From contig CM076262.1 in assembly GCA_038380795.1 (NCBI GenBank), forward strand, positions 72,994,629 through 73,058,628: a stretch of 64,000 nt of DNA, in the 5' to 3' direction. Below, in pieces: positions 52,824 through 64,000 of this stretch. The translations under genes and the position numbers were made by a program. The notes under the pieces are model-generated. The model searched no databases and was not told the origin of the DNA. It saw only the letters and a list, made by a program, of their open reading frames with translations. The stretch comes from Pyrocephalus nanus. Taxonomy: Eukaryota > Chordata > Aves > Passeriformes > Tyrannidae. Position 1 is the first letter of the stretch. Each line of letters starts with the position of its first letter.

Positions 52824-55432
52824 CTAGAGTAAAAACCATTCTAAAATCCGCTAGACATAATTGTGCTGCAATCTCAGCTGCTTTGCATGCTGCATTCACC
52901 AGCCCTGTGGAAACAGAAGTGCAAAGAAACAAACAGATTTCCTGTCTAGCCCCTGACAGGTTTTTGTTGATTTTTTTTGTTGGTTTGGGTTTTTTGTTTG
53001 TGTTTTTCCGTGGGGTTTTTGTTTGTTTGAGGGTTTTTTTTTTGTTTTGGTTTCGTTGTTGTTGTTGTTTGGGGATTTATTTTTTTTTTTTTTCAGTGAG
53101 TGTCACATATGCTGAAAGTTCTGTGAGAAACTTCTGGTGAAGTTCTGAGCAAGGGAAAAGCCTCTTTCTGCCACTCCTGGGCAAAACAATCAAAACACTA
53201 AATAAAAAGAGAGAGCTTCTAGTGGAAGAAAAAATAAAAAAAACAAAACACCACAATCACTAATTTTCTGTCTGGCAGTTCAGTAGGTCCACATCAGCAC
53301 CCAGTTTTGGACTCAGCAGCCCTAAACCACCCCCCCCCAAAAAAAAAAAAAAATAAAAAGAGAAAGGCAGTCCCGTCTCCTCAGCTAACCAGGCTGTTTT
53401 TCAACCCTTCAAGAAACTCACAGCCTTTGACTCAACATCCTCTTATGGCAGTGAATTCCATGCCTGGATGACACGCTGCACAGAGCTGACTGCAAAGTGT
53501 TCCGAGAGGGAGCTGCTCTGCAGAAGGAGCTCTGGGAGCCTCTGGTGCAGTGTTGTATCACCCTGCACGGGCTCAAAGACAAACAGGGATGCTCAGGAAC
53601 GTGATGCAAATGCAGATCTGGCAGTCAGAGGCCTGGGGTTCACGGTGCTGCTCTGCCCTTGGTTTCCTGCTTGGTTGCAGGCAGGTCTGTATGTTCTGCT
53701 TTAATGTCTGGAAAACAAGGCTAAAAGTGCTTCCTTTGCCTGTCACAGCTCCTCGGGCTGCTCGTTTCTGAGAGCTGCCCTAGCACAGCAGAACCCAAAT
53801 CCTCACCAGCAGCAGAAGGAAAAAAAAAAACACAAGTAGTAGCAGCACCCTTTGTTTTCACATTACAGGGTAGCAGAAGGACAGGTTGGGATATTGCTCT
53901 CCCCTCCCTCTTTTGGAGTAGCTTTGAACTCTGTGATTTCTCTTTGCAATCCAGCTAACATCACTGACAAGCAGTTGTGCTGGAAGGTAAGGATCTTTCT
54001 AAGAATAGTGGGCCATTAGCCATGGGGTCACTGAAAATCTTGTTAAACTGCACAGACTAATGAGCAATATAACTAGGGCACGCAAGGAGGTCATATGTGA
54101 CACTTTACAGTGCTAAGCAGCTTGAATTAAATGTTGAGGAATGGAAGGAGAATCCAACTTGCTGCCAAACTTGAAATCAGGCTGCTATTTCCTACCTTCT
54201 GTGTGACAGGAGACGGCCAAAAGCAGTTGAGTGGGTGACCTCCCCAAAGAGTCAGGCTGAGAAGTCCTCTTCAGGAATGAGATCTTCTTTTTATAGGGAA
54301 ACTGCAAATTGCAAAGAAAAAAAAAAGCTCATCTTTGTGTGGTGATACAACATAAATGCCATTATCCCTTGCTGTGTTTCAGCCTTGGCAGGTGAAAGAT
54401 TTCCCCCGACGAGAAAGAACTGAATTTACTTATTTTATTTTTTTTAGACAGAAAGAATCGAGCTGATTGGAAGTCCTTGAGTATTGTAAGGATCACAGGG
54501 AAAAAAAAATTGCATTGAATGTAAATCCGAAACTGGATTGAAAAATAACCACTGGCTTCACACAGTGAAACAGGCTTTAAACACTGTCACCAGGGAACCT
54601 GGAAACTCCTGACTGAAATCAAAAGAGGCAGAAGCAGAGAGGATTTCCCAGAATGACATCATTCATGGAGGTGTCAGCAGTGACCCTCTCAGTGTGCTAC
54701 ATTTCCTCACCATGAAGTGACAGAAACCACTGCAAAATCCGAAGAGGCAAGGGGTGTTCTGATTGTTTGAACACCATGGATCCTCGCAGGCACTGCAATC
54801 CCAACTCATCTGAGCCTGGAAAACAACCTAGTAACGTTATTGCTCCATTTAGAGCTGCCTAAACCCACAGATGAGTTGTGCAGGTGTCACCACTCAGACA
54901 TGATTTTATGGCCTTGGAGGCAGAGGATGAAGTGAGATGTTTTGGCCTAAATTTGCCTCGCAGAAGAATCCCTGTCAGTTGTTATGGCTGATGACATGGA
55001 AAGAGTCGACAGACAGAACCAAAAAGGTGAGCTTGTGCTGTTGACAGCTGGATTTTATTCCTTGGGGGTACAAAGGATCTTTTAAAAGGTTTTAATCTTT
55101 TAACACTGATTTATGAGCCTTGCTACTATCCCTCAGTATTATTAGGCATTGTTATGACTGGGATAATCAAATCTCATGCTTCAAAGCATCCTGATAGCTC
55201 ATGGGAGATGACAATGACTTTTGTTCCCTCTTGTCATATCATTTCATTGTTTATCCTGCTCCTTTCTAGAGCCTTAAATATGGGCCCTCTGTGATGGAAA
55301 GAGGCAAGGAATAGACCAGTCCTGGTGCTGCACAGAGGGAAGGGGAGAGTTTGGGATTCATCCCTGTGAAGAAGGAAGCAGAAACTGCCCTCACTCATAG
55401 GACTGTTTTCCTGTTAGGACCAGCCTGGAGAG
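52271..55432. other. noncoding with T/G low-complexity tract
   Basis: No gene was recognised. The interval 52,727-53,092 is dominated by T/G simple sequence on the plus strand. A C/A run lies at 53,329-53,359. The rest is mixed sequence; 53,420-53,600 may be a decayed repeat but I cannot classify it. Confidence 0.5.
52727..53092. repeat. T/G-rich simple repeats with T34 run
   Basis: GTTTT-type repeats surround a 34-base T run (52,787-52,820). A second T/G block runs from 52,963 to 53,092 (TTTGTTGGTTTGGG, GTTGTTGTTGTT). About 140 bp of ordinary sequence separates the two blocks. Confidence 0.9.
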
Positions 55433-55755
55433 AAAAGATGCCATTTGGGCAGGGACACCTTCCACTAGGACCAGGCTGCTCCAAACACCATCCAACCTGC
55501 CCTGGGACACTGCCAGGGATGGGGCAGCCACAGCTTCTCTGGGCAACCTTTGCCAGGGCCTGCCCACCCTCCCAGGGAACAACTTCTCCCTGATATCCAA
55601 TCTAACCCTGCTCTCTGTCAGTTTGAAGCCATTCCCCATGTCCTGTCACTCCAGGCCCTTGGAAATAGTCTCTCTCCAACTTTCCTGTGGGCTCCCTTCA
55701 GGCACTGGAAGGCCACAATGAGGTCACCCCAAAGCCTTTCCAGACTGAACACAAG
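55433..55755 (-). mobile_element. CR1 LINE fragment, 3' tail lost
   Basis: In reverse orientation it runs from CAGGGACACCTTCCACTAGG through CACAGCTTCTCTGGGCAACC and CTCTGTCAGTTTGAAGCC to GGCCACAATGAGGTCACCCC. It joins in one copy the region seen in the plus-strand 3' ends and the region seen at 26.1 kb, showing they are one family. The terminal AAGGTCCCTTCCAACC and ATTCTATG tail is absent. Confidence 0.92.
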
Positions 55756-56324
55756 CATCATCACTAGTTGATTTCTCTAAGAAATCAAGGAGTGGTTTAG
55801 GAAATCAAGGAATTTCAGGATACTCACAGTGCTCAGATAATCTACCATAGCCATAACCACAGCCATCCCACTGAACCAGAGACAGATTCAGTCCTGGCTG
55901 GGCTGCAAGGTCACCTGCAACAGAGCTCCAGGAACGTTCATTAACAGCAACACTGGACTGCACTGATGGGGCTCACAATTTACAGCAGTGACTGAGAGCT
56001 GAGGCTGTTTTGAGGCCAGTGGATGGTGGCAAGCTCTCGGTGTGGTAAGTGTGGTACACCACCAGGATAACCTCAGTCTGAGGGAGCAGAGGGACAAGTC
56101 CCCATGGCCCCTGTTTGAGCCTTCCAAAACAAAAATGTTGCCTCACAGTGTAGGGAGGCTGGAGCCTACACTTCAAAAGGCTGACTGCAAACCTGACATT
56201 CGGGCTGCCAAAACACAAAAGGCTGTTGGCACTCTCAGTGTCACTGAGAGGAAATTTTGTGAAGGAGAGATAGCGAGAGACCTACAGAGAATGCATCAGT
56301 GGCAGTGGAAAAACAAAAACTACA
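55756..56324. other. noncoding gap between two CR1 fragments
   Basis: Nothing recognised in these 570 bp. Confidence 0.5.
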
Positions 56325-56548
56325 TTTCCTCTTATCCTGTCACTTGTTACCTGGGAGAAGAGACTGCCCCCCATCTGGCTGCAACCTCCTGTCAGGGAGT
56401 TTTAGAGAGCAGCAAGGTCTCTCTCTGAGCCTCCTTTTCTCCAGGCCAAACACTCTCAGCTGCCTCTCCTAGGACTTCTGCTCCAGACCCTTCCCCAGCT
56501 CCATTGCCCTTCTCTGGACTCTCTCCAGCACCTCAAGAAACGCTCCAG
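56325..56548 (-). mobile_element. CR1 LINE fragment, reverse orientation
   Basis: GCAACCTCCTGTCAGGGAGT, then GAGCCTCCTTTTCTCCAGGC, CCAGACCCTTCCCCAGCTCC and TTCTCTGGACTCTCTCCAGC, matches an internal part of the CR1 3' region (same family as 26,843-27,275). The 3' end is missing. Confidence 0.88.
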
Positions 56549-59500
56549 CACCTGAAATGTTCAGAGCAAAAGGGGTGAAAAGGATTTCTAGTGGTTCATG
56601 GAGAAGACAAAAAGATAAACCACTAGATTCTTCTTGTTTATGCTCCCACCCCTCAAGAGACAAGAACCATCGATGCAGTTATCACACAGAGACAAAATCT
56701 GGCAGCAGTCAGGGCCCCAGGTGATGGGGTGAAGGCAATCCAATGCAGGGAACCAGTCCCAAATTGATATAAACCCCTGGAACAGGCAGAGCCACGGAGA
56801 GCTTGGACCCAAACTGCTGCAAAGTCAGCACCTGGAGCACTTACTGGAGGAGCCCTGGCACGACCAGGATGGTGTGAGATAAACAAGGAGCCGCTGTCCC
56901 CCCCCCCCCCACCCCCCGGGGGATGGGACAATCCCATTGTGTCACTTTGGGCCAGGGCATGAAGATGCAGGGTGAGCTGCAGCACAAAGAGAGCAGCTGA
57001 GGCAGTGCTGAGTGCTCCTGAGAGCTGTCTGGGTGGGATGGCAAAGGCATTTAAAAGGTTTGTGTGCACTGTGTGGCCATGCTGGGAGGATGAGGGACCA
57101 CAGGCATCTCCTCCCCTCTTGTTAGCAGGCAAAGGATTGAGTGCTTGTGAGTGCACCACGTGCAAGATGGGATTTTATGTAAAGCAGGACGAGCACTAAT
57201 CCCTGTGGATACGAGAGGAAATGAATAACTTCCTACCTAGGGATAGAGGGTGCTTTATTTGAGCCAGACTGTTCAGCTGGCCAGGCACCAGTGTGTGACC
57301 CAGCATGACATCTGTGCAGGGCAAACCCATCAGCTGGGACCTTCCTGCCCTTCCAAGATGCCCTGGCAAATGGTCCTTTTTAAGGACAGGAGGATGGATG
57401 TCCTGCTCTCTGAGAGGTGGCTGTGGAGGGAGCTCTGGCAGGGGCTGATCAGGAGGCAGGCAGTGCCTTCCCACAGCGTGCCATGCCAAAGGTGCTCTGC
57501 CCTGACACGGCTCGGAGCATCCTGCAGCGGGATTTAAGAGATCCAGCACTTCACGGGCCAGACCTGAGCACCGATGCCTTGCCCTGGGTATCAACACTGA
57601 AGAAGAGCGAGAGCAAACGAAGTCAGCAGCACAAACAGTGGAGGGGCTGATAGCAAAAAAGCAAGGCTTTCAGGAAAGGGATCCTTACCTGCCAGAGCTG
57701 GGCCACAGCAATGGACTAAACAGGGAGCAGCAAGGAGTGCATCAGCTGAAGAGAAGGGGTGGAGGGGGGTAGGATGCAATCCAGCAGCCAGGCTTTAGTA
57801 GCATTTACACTAAACAAGCCACTCACACTGCAAAAAAAGGAAGAAAAGAGACAGTCCTTTGTGGCTGCTGCTCAGGGTGGAGCAGGTATGAGGACAGACA
57901 GAGAGCAGCAGCTTGGGAAAGCAGCTGCAGCCTGGCAGGATCGTGGGTGACAGCTACAGCGACAGGACAGCGCCAAAGGAAAGCCAAAGGGAGCTGCAGA
58001 GCCAGGAGAAGAGTCCTGACACAACCTGGGCAAAGAGCAAGCAAGTGCAGGACATCCCAGGGGACATCAGCACCAAGCTGCTTGTGCAGGGGAGCCACAC
58101 CAGCCTTGCAGTGAGGAGCTCCATCCCCCTTGGAGGGATTCAGGATCTGCAGCATCAGCCCTAAGTCCACAAAAAGCTTGAAAGAACCACACAAGGGCAG
58201 AAAATGCTGAGCAGGCAGTTCAAGTGTCAGTGTCTCTGGCACAGGATTGGAGATGCTCCCTTGCTGCTGGTGTGCTTCCATGGTGAAAACTCCCAGTGCA
58301 GGCTGCTTTGTGGAGCTGCTTTGGCAGCAGGGCTTCCACTTGCATTATTATCAAGAGGGCAGGAGAGGCAGAAATGCTTAGCAGGTTGTGTTTCAGATGT
58401 TTGCTTACCTTACAGCCCCAATTTAGAGTCACAGTCGTGTGTCCTGTGCCAGGAGTGGGGTGCTTGCTGACCTGCCTGGCCAGAGTGCTTGTTGTCTGCT
58501 GGAGAGACAGCTGAAGTGAAGCAGAAGCAATTATTTATATAAAAAGAAGGAAAACTTGAATAAACAAAAATACTGGCGGCTACTGTGTATTAAAGTGAAA
58601 TATCTAGATGCTTTGAAGCCTTGTCCTCAGGTGATTTTAAGTGCTTCAGAATAATTCTAAGTCTTGCCCAAAATGAAGGCAGATAGGCACCCCTCACACA
58701 CTCTCAGGCCATCAGTGTCCAATTTTTCCTGTGCCTTGGGCACTGCTGTTGTTCTGGCTCCTCACTCTTGCTTTTCTGTGTCTTGTCCTACTTTTATACC
58801 TGGGCCAGGGTCTGTTCTGGACTCGAGAAGTTTGTGACCTCTTCCCTTTCTGGAGGAGTGGAGCCCCCCCTCTTCCCTGCTGTCCGTGGCAGAAGGGACT
58901 GCTCTGCTTGCTGCTGGTTGTACTTCTTGAGTGCTCCGTTAGATCTTCGCCCTTGACTTCTGAGCACCACTTTTTGTGATTTATTTTCACTTTTGAAGTC
59001 TCCCAATCCAGTCCCACGGTGTTTAAAATGCCGCTGAGTGCTCGGTGAGCACACTGCAGCAGGGCCATTCCACTTCAGACAAATCTTTCCCTCCCTACAG
59101 TGGCAACTGGCTGATTTATTTACAGATTGCTTGCCTTTTGAATTTCTAACGCTTTTGCCCCCTTTTGTCCTGCATTTCAAATCCTTTTGCATTGTGGAGA
59201 GGCAGAGGAAGGACTTTCAGCTGCGTTACCTCCTGTCTGTGTCCCCTTGCCTCAGAGCAATAGCTGGTGGCTCAGTATTCAACACTTTACAGCAGTATTT
59301 TCTGACTTTAGTAGTGTCTGAGGACTGATCCCAGGATAATGATCCCATTGTGCTGTGCAGCAGAGAGACACATTGCTAATGCAAGACATGCCAGGAAGAG
59401 CCTTTCAACAAGGTGCAGAGAGCAGTGAGTGTGGCAAGATGGATGTTGCAGGGCAAACATAACAGCACAGTGCAAAATGACTTGCCAGCAGCTGCTTCAG

Positions 59501-60102
59501 AACGCTCTGCTAATAACAGTGTGTTAGAAAAGGCCAAGGCACACACTGGGATGCTCCAAATCTGAGTCAGGATATCAAACAGCTGCTCTCACCCAGCATC
59601 TCACCAGGTGTCTGCTTCTCCTGCACCCCCAGGTGTGCTTTGGGACAGGTGATCTGCTGCTCAAAGCCAGTTCCCTGTGTCTATGCATGTTTTAAACGTG
59701 GCAAATCCATCTCTTTCCCCCACTGTGAGTGAACATGCAGTTATTTTACCCATTCATTTACAATTTCACAGAGTTCACAAACTGCCACTTACACTTCTAC
59801 AGGCACATTTCAGGTTTCCTCACAAAAATTTTACCTACACCTTTAGGAGGTCACTGTGTGTAATTCAGCGAGGCCATTTTCCTACAACAACAAAGCAGTA
59901 GGAAAGCAATTACTTTTCTATTCATCAAACATTTTGTTTGATTAATAAAAATGAAATAGAAATATAATCATTAAGATGTAATGTTAGGTGATGCCTTTAT
60001 CCTTAACACTGTGTCTGGGGAAAAAGCAGAAATTGAAAATGAATATAAGCAACTGAAGATGGTGAATGATATAGGAAAGGAAAAAAAAAAAAAAACACAA
60101 AA

Positions 60103-60140
<38 letters not shown>

Positions 60141-61751
60141 AACAAAAAAACCCCAACAAACCACAAAAACCCCCAAAACAACCCCACAACAAGCCAAAAA
60201 GAAAATGTGTAAAAATAAAGTATTTCAGCATAAACCAAATCCTTCTTTAACCAGTCACTGAAATGTATTAAATTTATCACAGGTCAGATTATCCACAGCT
60301 GTAAATATTCAGAGGTAACTGTATTTAAAAAGTCACCCTTTAACACAGGGGCACTTGTGACTGCACATATCTCACTGGATTGCTACCAGCTGGAGAATCA
60401 GAGCAGAACTCTGACCTCTGTGCTGCAAAATCAGAGGAAACAATCAGCTGCAGGAGATAAAGGAGAATCCTCATTAAAGAGGAAGTGGTACAGAAATCAA
60501 ACTCACTTGTGCAGATACACGCTTTGCTGAGTGATCCACCACGGCAAAGAGCTCTGCTGCATGAAAGATCTGCCAGTTATAACTTGGAGCATTCAATTAA
60601 TCAGAATGCCCTTGGATGTCAGTACAGCAGGGGCTGGGGGAGCCCATTTGGGTGTGGAATCCTGCTTTGGAAAAGGGCTGGAGGAGCAGAACAGGCTGCT
60701 CTTTCATTCCAGCCGGGGGAACAATGAAGACACCCGGTGACATTAACACCAAGGAAACACAGAACAATCAGAGGAGCTGCTTCTTCACATTACATGAAAC
60801 TCACCACTGTATTGAGGACAAGCACCAGTCATATGTTCCTCTTAAGTCCTACTTAATCCCTGCTTGGAGGATTTACAGGACATTCAAGTGATTCATAAAC
60901 CCCATGCATGTTCTCTGCACAAGAATGGTTTTTACCCACCATAGAGACAGCTGAGCCACGGGAAATTCTGCAGCAGGTCACACCAGTGGGATGATGCTGC
61001 TGTGCCCAGGGGAGGCCTGGCTGATGCTCTGCCTGGCTGCTGCAGCTTTAACATCTCACATAACTGATAATCAAAACTCCTGGTCTGTGGCGTGCGCTGA
61101 TTCCCCACGGGATTCTGGAGGTGATGTGTGCCTCTTACCGGCATCGCTGCATGTCTGGCTGGGAAGGGAAGGCCAGGAGGAGCTTTGCATCAGGCACGAG
61201 CCAGGAGGTCTCTTCTGACAGTTCATTGATCTGGTAGAGCATGACAAACGTTCTGGTTTCTGGAAGAAATAAAAAAAAAAAAAAAAAATAGAAAAACATC
61301 TGTTTGTTTTTGTTTGTTTTCAGAGAGTTTGTCCAACTGGAATATGGGCTGAAATCAGAGAGATAGTGCCTAAATGCTGCTGCATTTGAAGGTAACATCC
61401 AAACTGCGAAAGATGGGCTTCAGATACCTTTTGCACACTGTGTGGGCATTTATTTTGCTTGGGTTTCTGGCTTGTGCATCGTTGTGGTGATCTGTTATTG
61501 TTCCTCTTGCATATTTTTTTTTTCCAGGTCCTTTGGCAGTGACTCCTGCATCTATCACAGCTCAGTTCTGCAGGAAGCAGCGGAAAGGAGATTATTCAGA
61601 TCTATAATTCTGTCAAATGACACTCCTTAAGATACTGTGTAAGCTTATAAAGGTGAATTTGAGTTTATGGCTTTTATTTCTCTTTGTGCCTGAGCCACTT
61701 TGACGTATAAGAATGTTTCAGTAAAAGGAAATAAACATCCCACCCACCACT
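56549..61751. other. noncoding, no gene recognised
   Basis: Contains a C-run at 56,898-56,918 and an A/C-only tract at 60,079-60,200. Overlapping open frames up to 170 codons (for example 56,653-57,165 minus) lack any recognisable domain. A REST/RE1-like half-site GGACAGCGCC occurs at 57,964-57,973. Confidence 0.5.
60079..60200. repeat. A/C-only tract with (CA)n
   Basis: Poly(A) of about 15 bases, then CAAAACAAACA and (CA)n, then AAACCCC-type repeats. It is similar in character to 39,629-39,812. Confidence 0.92.
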
Positions 61752-61943
61752 TGCTGGCCCTGGCACAGGTTGCCCAGAGAAGCTGTGGCTGCCCCATCCC
61801 TGGAAGTGTCCAAGGCCAGGCTGGATGATGTTTGGAGCAACCTGGTCCTAGTGGAAGGTGTCCCTGCCCATGGCAGAGGGGGTTTGGAACTGGATGATCT
61901 TTAAGGTCCCTTCCAACCCAGTGTGTTCTATGACTCTACAAAA
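61752..61943 (+). mobile_element. CR1 LINE 3'-end fragment
   Basis: The copy starts at CTTGCTGGCCCTGGCACAGG, contains the GTTGCCCAGAGAAGCTGTGG block and GATGATCTTTAAGGTCCC, and ends near GTGTTCTATGACTCTA. It is a diverged but full 3' terminus. Confidence 0.92.
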
Positions 61944-64000
61944 TCCAAACACATTGAGAGTTGCAGAGAAAAACTGGTAATGAAAAAAGTGTCCGAAACA
62001 AACCCTGGATGGGACAATATTTTTTTCATCCACAGGATAAATCCAGAAGTGGGTGTAGTGCAAGCTCACAGAGTGACTTCTCTTCTCTGTAAGACACATA
62101 GTGTGGTCCTTGAGAATTTGAAGGGATGGTGACGTGTCTGACAGCACAAAGACCTTGAAGCCCGGATAAAGTTTTCAATGTTTGATACTTGTTCTAAAAT
62201 CCTGCTTCCCACTTCTGACCCTCAGCAGCAGCAGCGTCACCTTGGTCCAGGCACTTTCCTTCCTCTTCCTGTCTGTCCTCTTGTGTTTTCTGTGCAGTCT
62301 CCCTGGAGCAGGAGTTTGCATGTCCATGCAACATCTGACTCAGGTGACCTCTGTCCTGTGCAGGTAGAAGAATACAAAGATCTCCAGCTTGACACTCTGG
62401 GAAGCTGGAGAGCTTGAGAAGGACTAATGTTACTGCTTGTTCCCAATGGAGTGTGACCTCTGGCTCTGCCCAACTTTGATCCCTTAAGAAAAGGAATCTT
62501 TCCTAGATCCTATTGTACTCTCCTTCCCCCACTGTGCTGTTCTCTTTTGCTACTGGGTAGTTCCCCAGCTGTGGCAGAACCTCCCAGCTCTCTTGTCCCT
62601 GCTGGGAGGAAATGGGGGAGGTGTTCTGGGTGCAATTATAAACCAGAGGGATCCCCTGTGGGACACCAGGCTTATTGCACTTGGTTATTTAGCAAGCAGT
62701 GGTGATCCAAAGCTTGACAGTGCCACTGCAGCCCTCCTTTCCTTCAACACCTCTCCTAAGTCCTCTCCTAGAATTTCACCTCCCATGCTTGGAGCACCCT
62801 TTGGCTTTGCAGCAGATGGCAATGCAGTGCTGCCCGCTGCCAAGATGAGCCAGTTCATTTTTCCATCATCTGCATCCTACCATGAAACAGCAGAAAAAGA
62901 GGGGGGAAAAAAAAAAAAAAAGAAACCCACTTGGCAGATGATCTGTGGCAAGTTATCTCCCGTTGTGGGGCTCTCAGCAACATGAGCACATCGATTCAAA
63001 TAACCAAGGGACAAGCAAATGAAGAAGTCTTGAGACAGGGTGCAGCTGGCCCTGAAAGGATTGACACAGTCCCAAAGATAATCTACAGTTAGCTAAAATT
63101 CCAACCCCTGACTCCTAAACAGCTTGTATTTTCCCATGCTCCTGACAGGGGAGGGGCAGAGAGTGTGCCCTCAGTGCAGTATTTAAATGGAACATTTTCT
63201 TGGCACTGCACTTTTTATATCTCCTCTCTGCACCCACTTTCACTGCACTGTGTCTCAGCATCAGCCTGACTTCTGCTGAGCGACTGCACATGGCCTTGTA
63301 GCATTAAAAACTCAAGTTTTTAGTAAACTTTTTAGTTTCTTAATGGAACTTTGTAATCATGGCAAAAAACAAAAGCAAATTCAAATGGGGAACCAGGTAT
63401 CACACCAAGAAAGGCAGGAGATATCTATAGGTAGCATTAGTTCCATCAAAAGTACCAACTGGGATTTTATTTCTCATTCCCCCTAAGTGTTTTTAATCAC
63501 TTAAATGATGCTCAGGCCCCCACTGATTTAAAACTCATGTTTTCTGAAGGTAGGAGATCTGTTGCACAACGCAGCACATTCCAGCTCCTTTAGAATCATC
63601 ATTTTCCAGGGAGTTCAACAAAGTTTTCAAAGCAAACAGCGTTTCTGCTACCACACACACTAAATGCAATACTCTATTGCATCTCAGATTAGACAGGAGA
63701 CAGCAATGTTTTAGCATGTAAAATAAATATTCATTCATTCAAAACAAACAAACAAACAACCTGGAAAAAAAAAGGGAAATGCAAACGTCACTGCTAAAAT
63801 GTGTTTTATCTTCTCGTGCCAGCATCTTCAATTTGACTATTACAGATCAGCAATATGCTAATTACTATAATATGCTATGCTGGTGTATATTTGTGAAACA
63901 CCCATAAGGAATTTTAGGCTTGACTTGAAAACAGCAGCAACAAAAAAAGAGCATTATAACTATTTCAGCAGAGCCCGAGGGATCATTTTGTGTTTCCAAA
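61944..64000. other. noncoding, nothing recognised
   Basis: Unique-looking sequence with an A run at about 62,905-62,920. The 130-codon frame at 62,593-62,985 ends in a Lys run encoded by that A tract and has no known domain. The final 500 bases are AT-rich. Confidence 0.5.

Noticed and set aside
53418..53609. Possible old repeat or exon
   Set aside because: It looks vaguely repeat-like, but I could not match it to a family and no coding frame is convincing.
56653..57165. 170-codon minus-strand ORF
   Set aside because: It runs through a C/G homopolymer as a Gly run, overlaps other frames and has no known motif.

Overview
This window looks like nuclear DNA from a bird, probably a neoavian and perhaps a passerine. 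The interspersed repeats I can recognise are all CR1 LINE fragments of avian type, with the usual 3' end that closes in ATTCTATGATTCT-like repeats. No mammalian L1 or Alu sequence was seen. The one clear protein-coding gene is a complete, intronless coding sequence for the voltage-gated potassium channel Kv1.1 (KCNA1) on the minus strand at 47,835-49,310.

Layout. From 1 to about 41 kb I find no supportable coding exon. This stretch is noncoding DNA dotted with 5'-truncated CR1 copies in both orientations, long A or T homopolymers, an AT-only tract at 12.05-12.21 kb and small microsatellites. From about 41.2 to 47.8 kb lies repeat-poor, AT-rich sequence that is probably a long KCNA1 3' untranslated region; it contains an unusual ~236 bp imperfect palindrome at 43,397-43,632. 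The KCNA1 coding exon follows. Upstream of it (49.3-52.3 kb) is a CpG-rich 5' region. On the minus strand this region carries a TATA box, a likely noncoding first exon with a consensus splice donor and a 16-codon upstream ORF, a 5'UTR intron of about 1.1 kb, a G-rich polypurine tract, and an 18-copy GC-rich 32-bp minisatellite. From 52.3 to 64 kb the DNA is again noncoding, with low-complexity tracts and three CR1 fragments.

How it fits together. This is a single-gene neighbourhood. In other vertebrates KCNA1 lies in a cluster with KCNA6 and KCNA5; neither paralog is visible here, so they would lie outside the window if present. The points most worth a second look are the palindrome in the putative 3'UTR, the minisatellite with higher-order structure next to the promoter, the 5'UTR intron and uORF, and the conserved ATT codon for the Ile-to-Val RNA editing site in S6, which has a possible pairing arm 51 nt upstream. 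I found no convincing evidence of a wholly new biological system.
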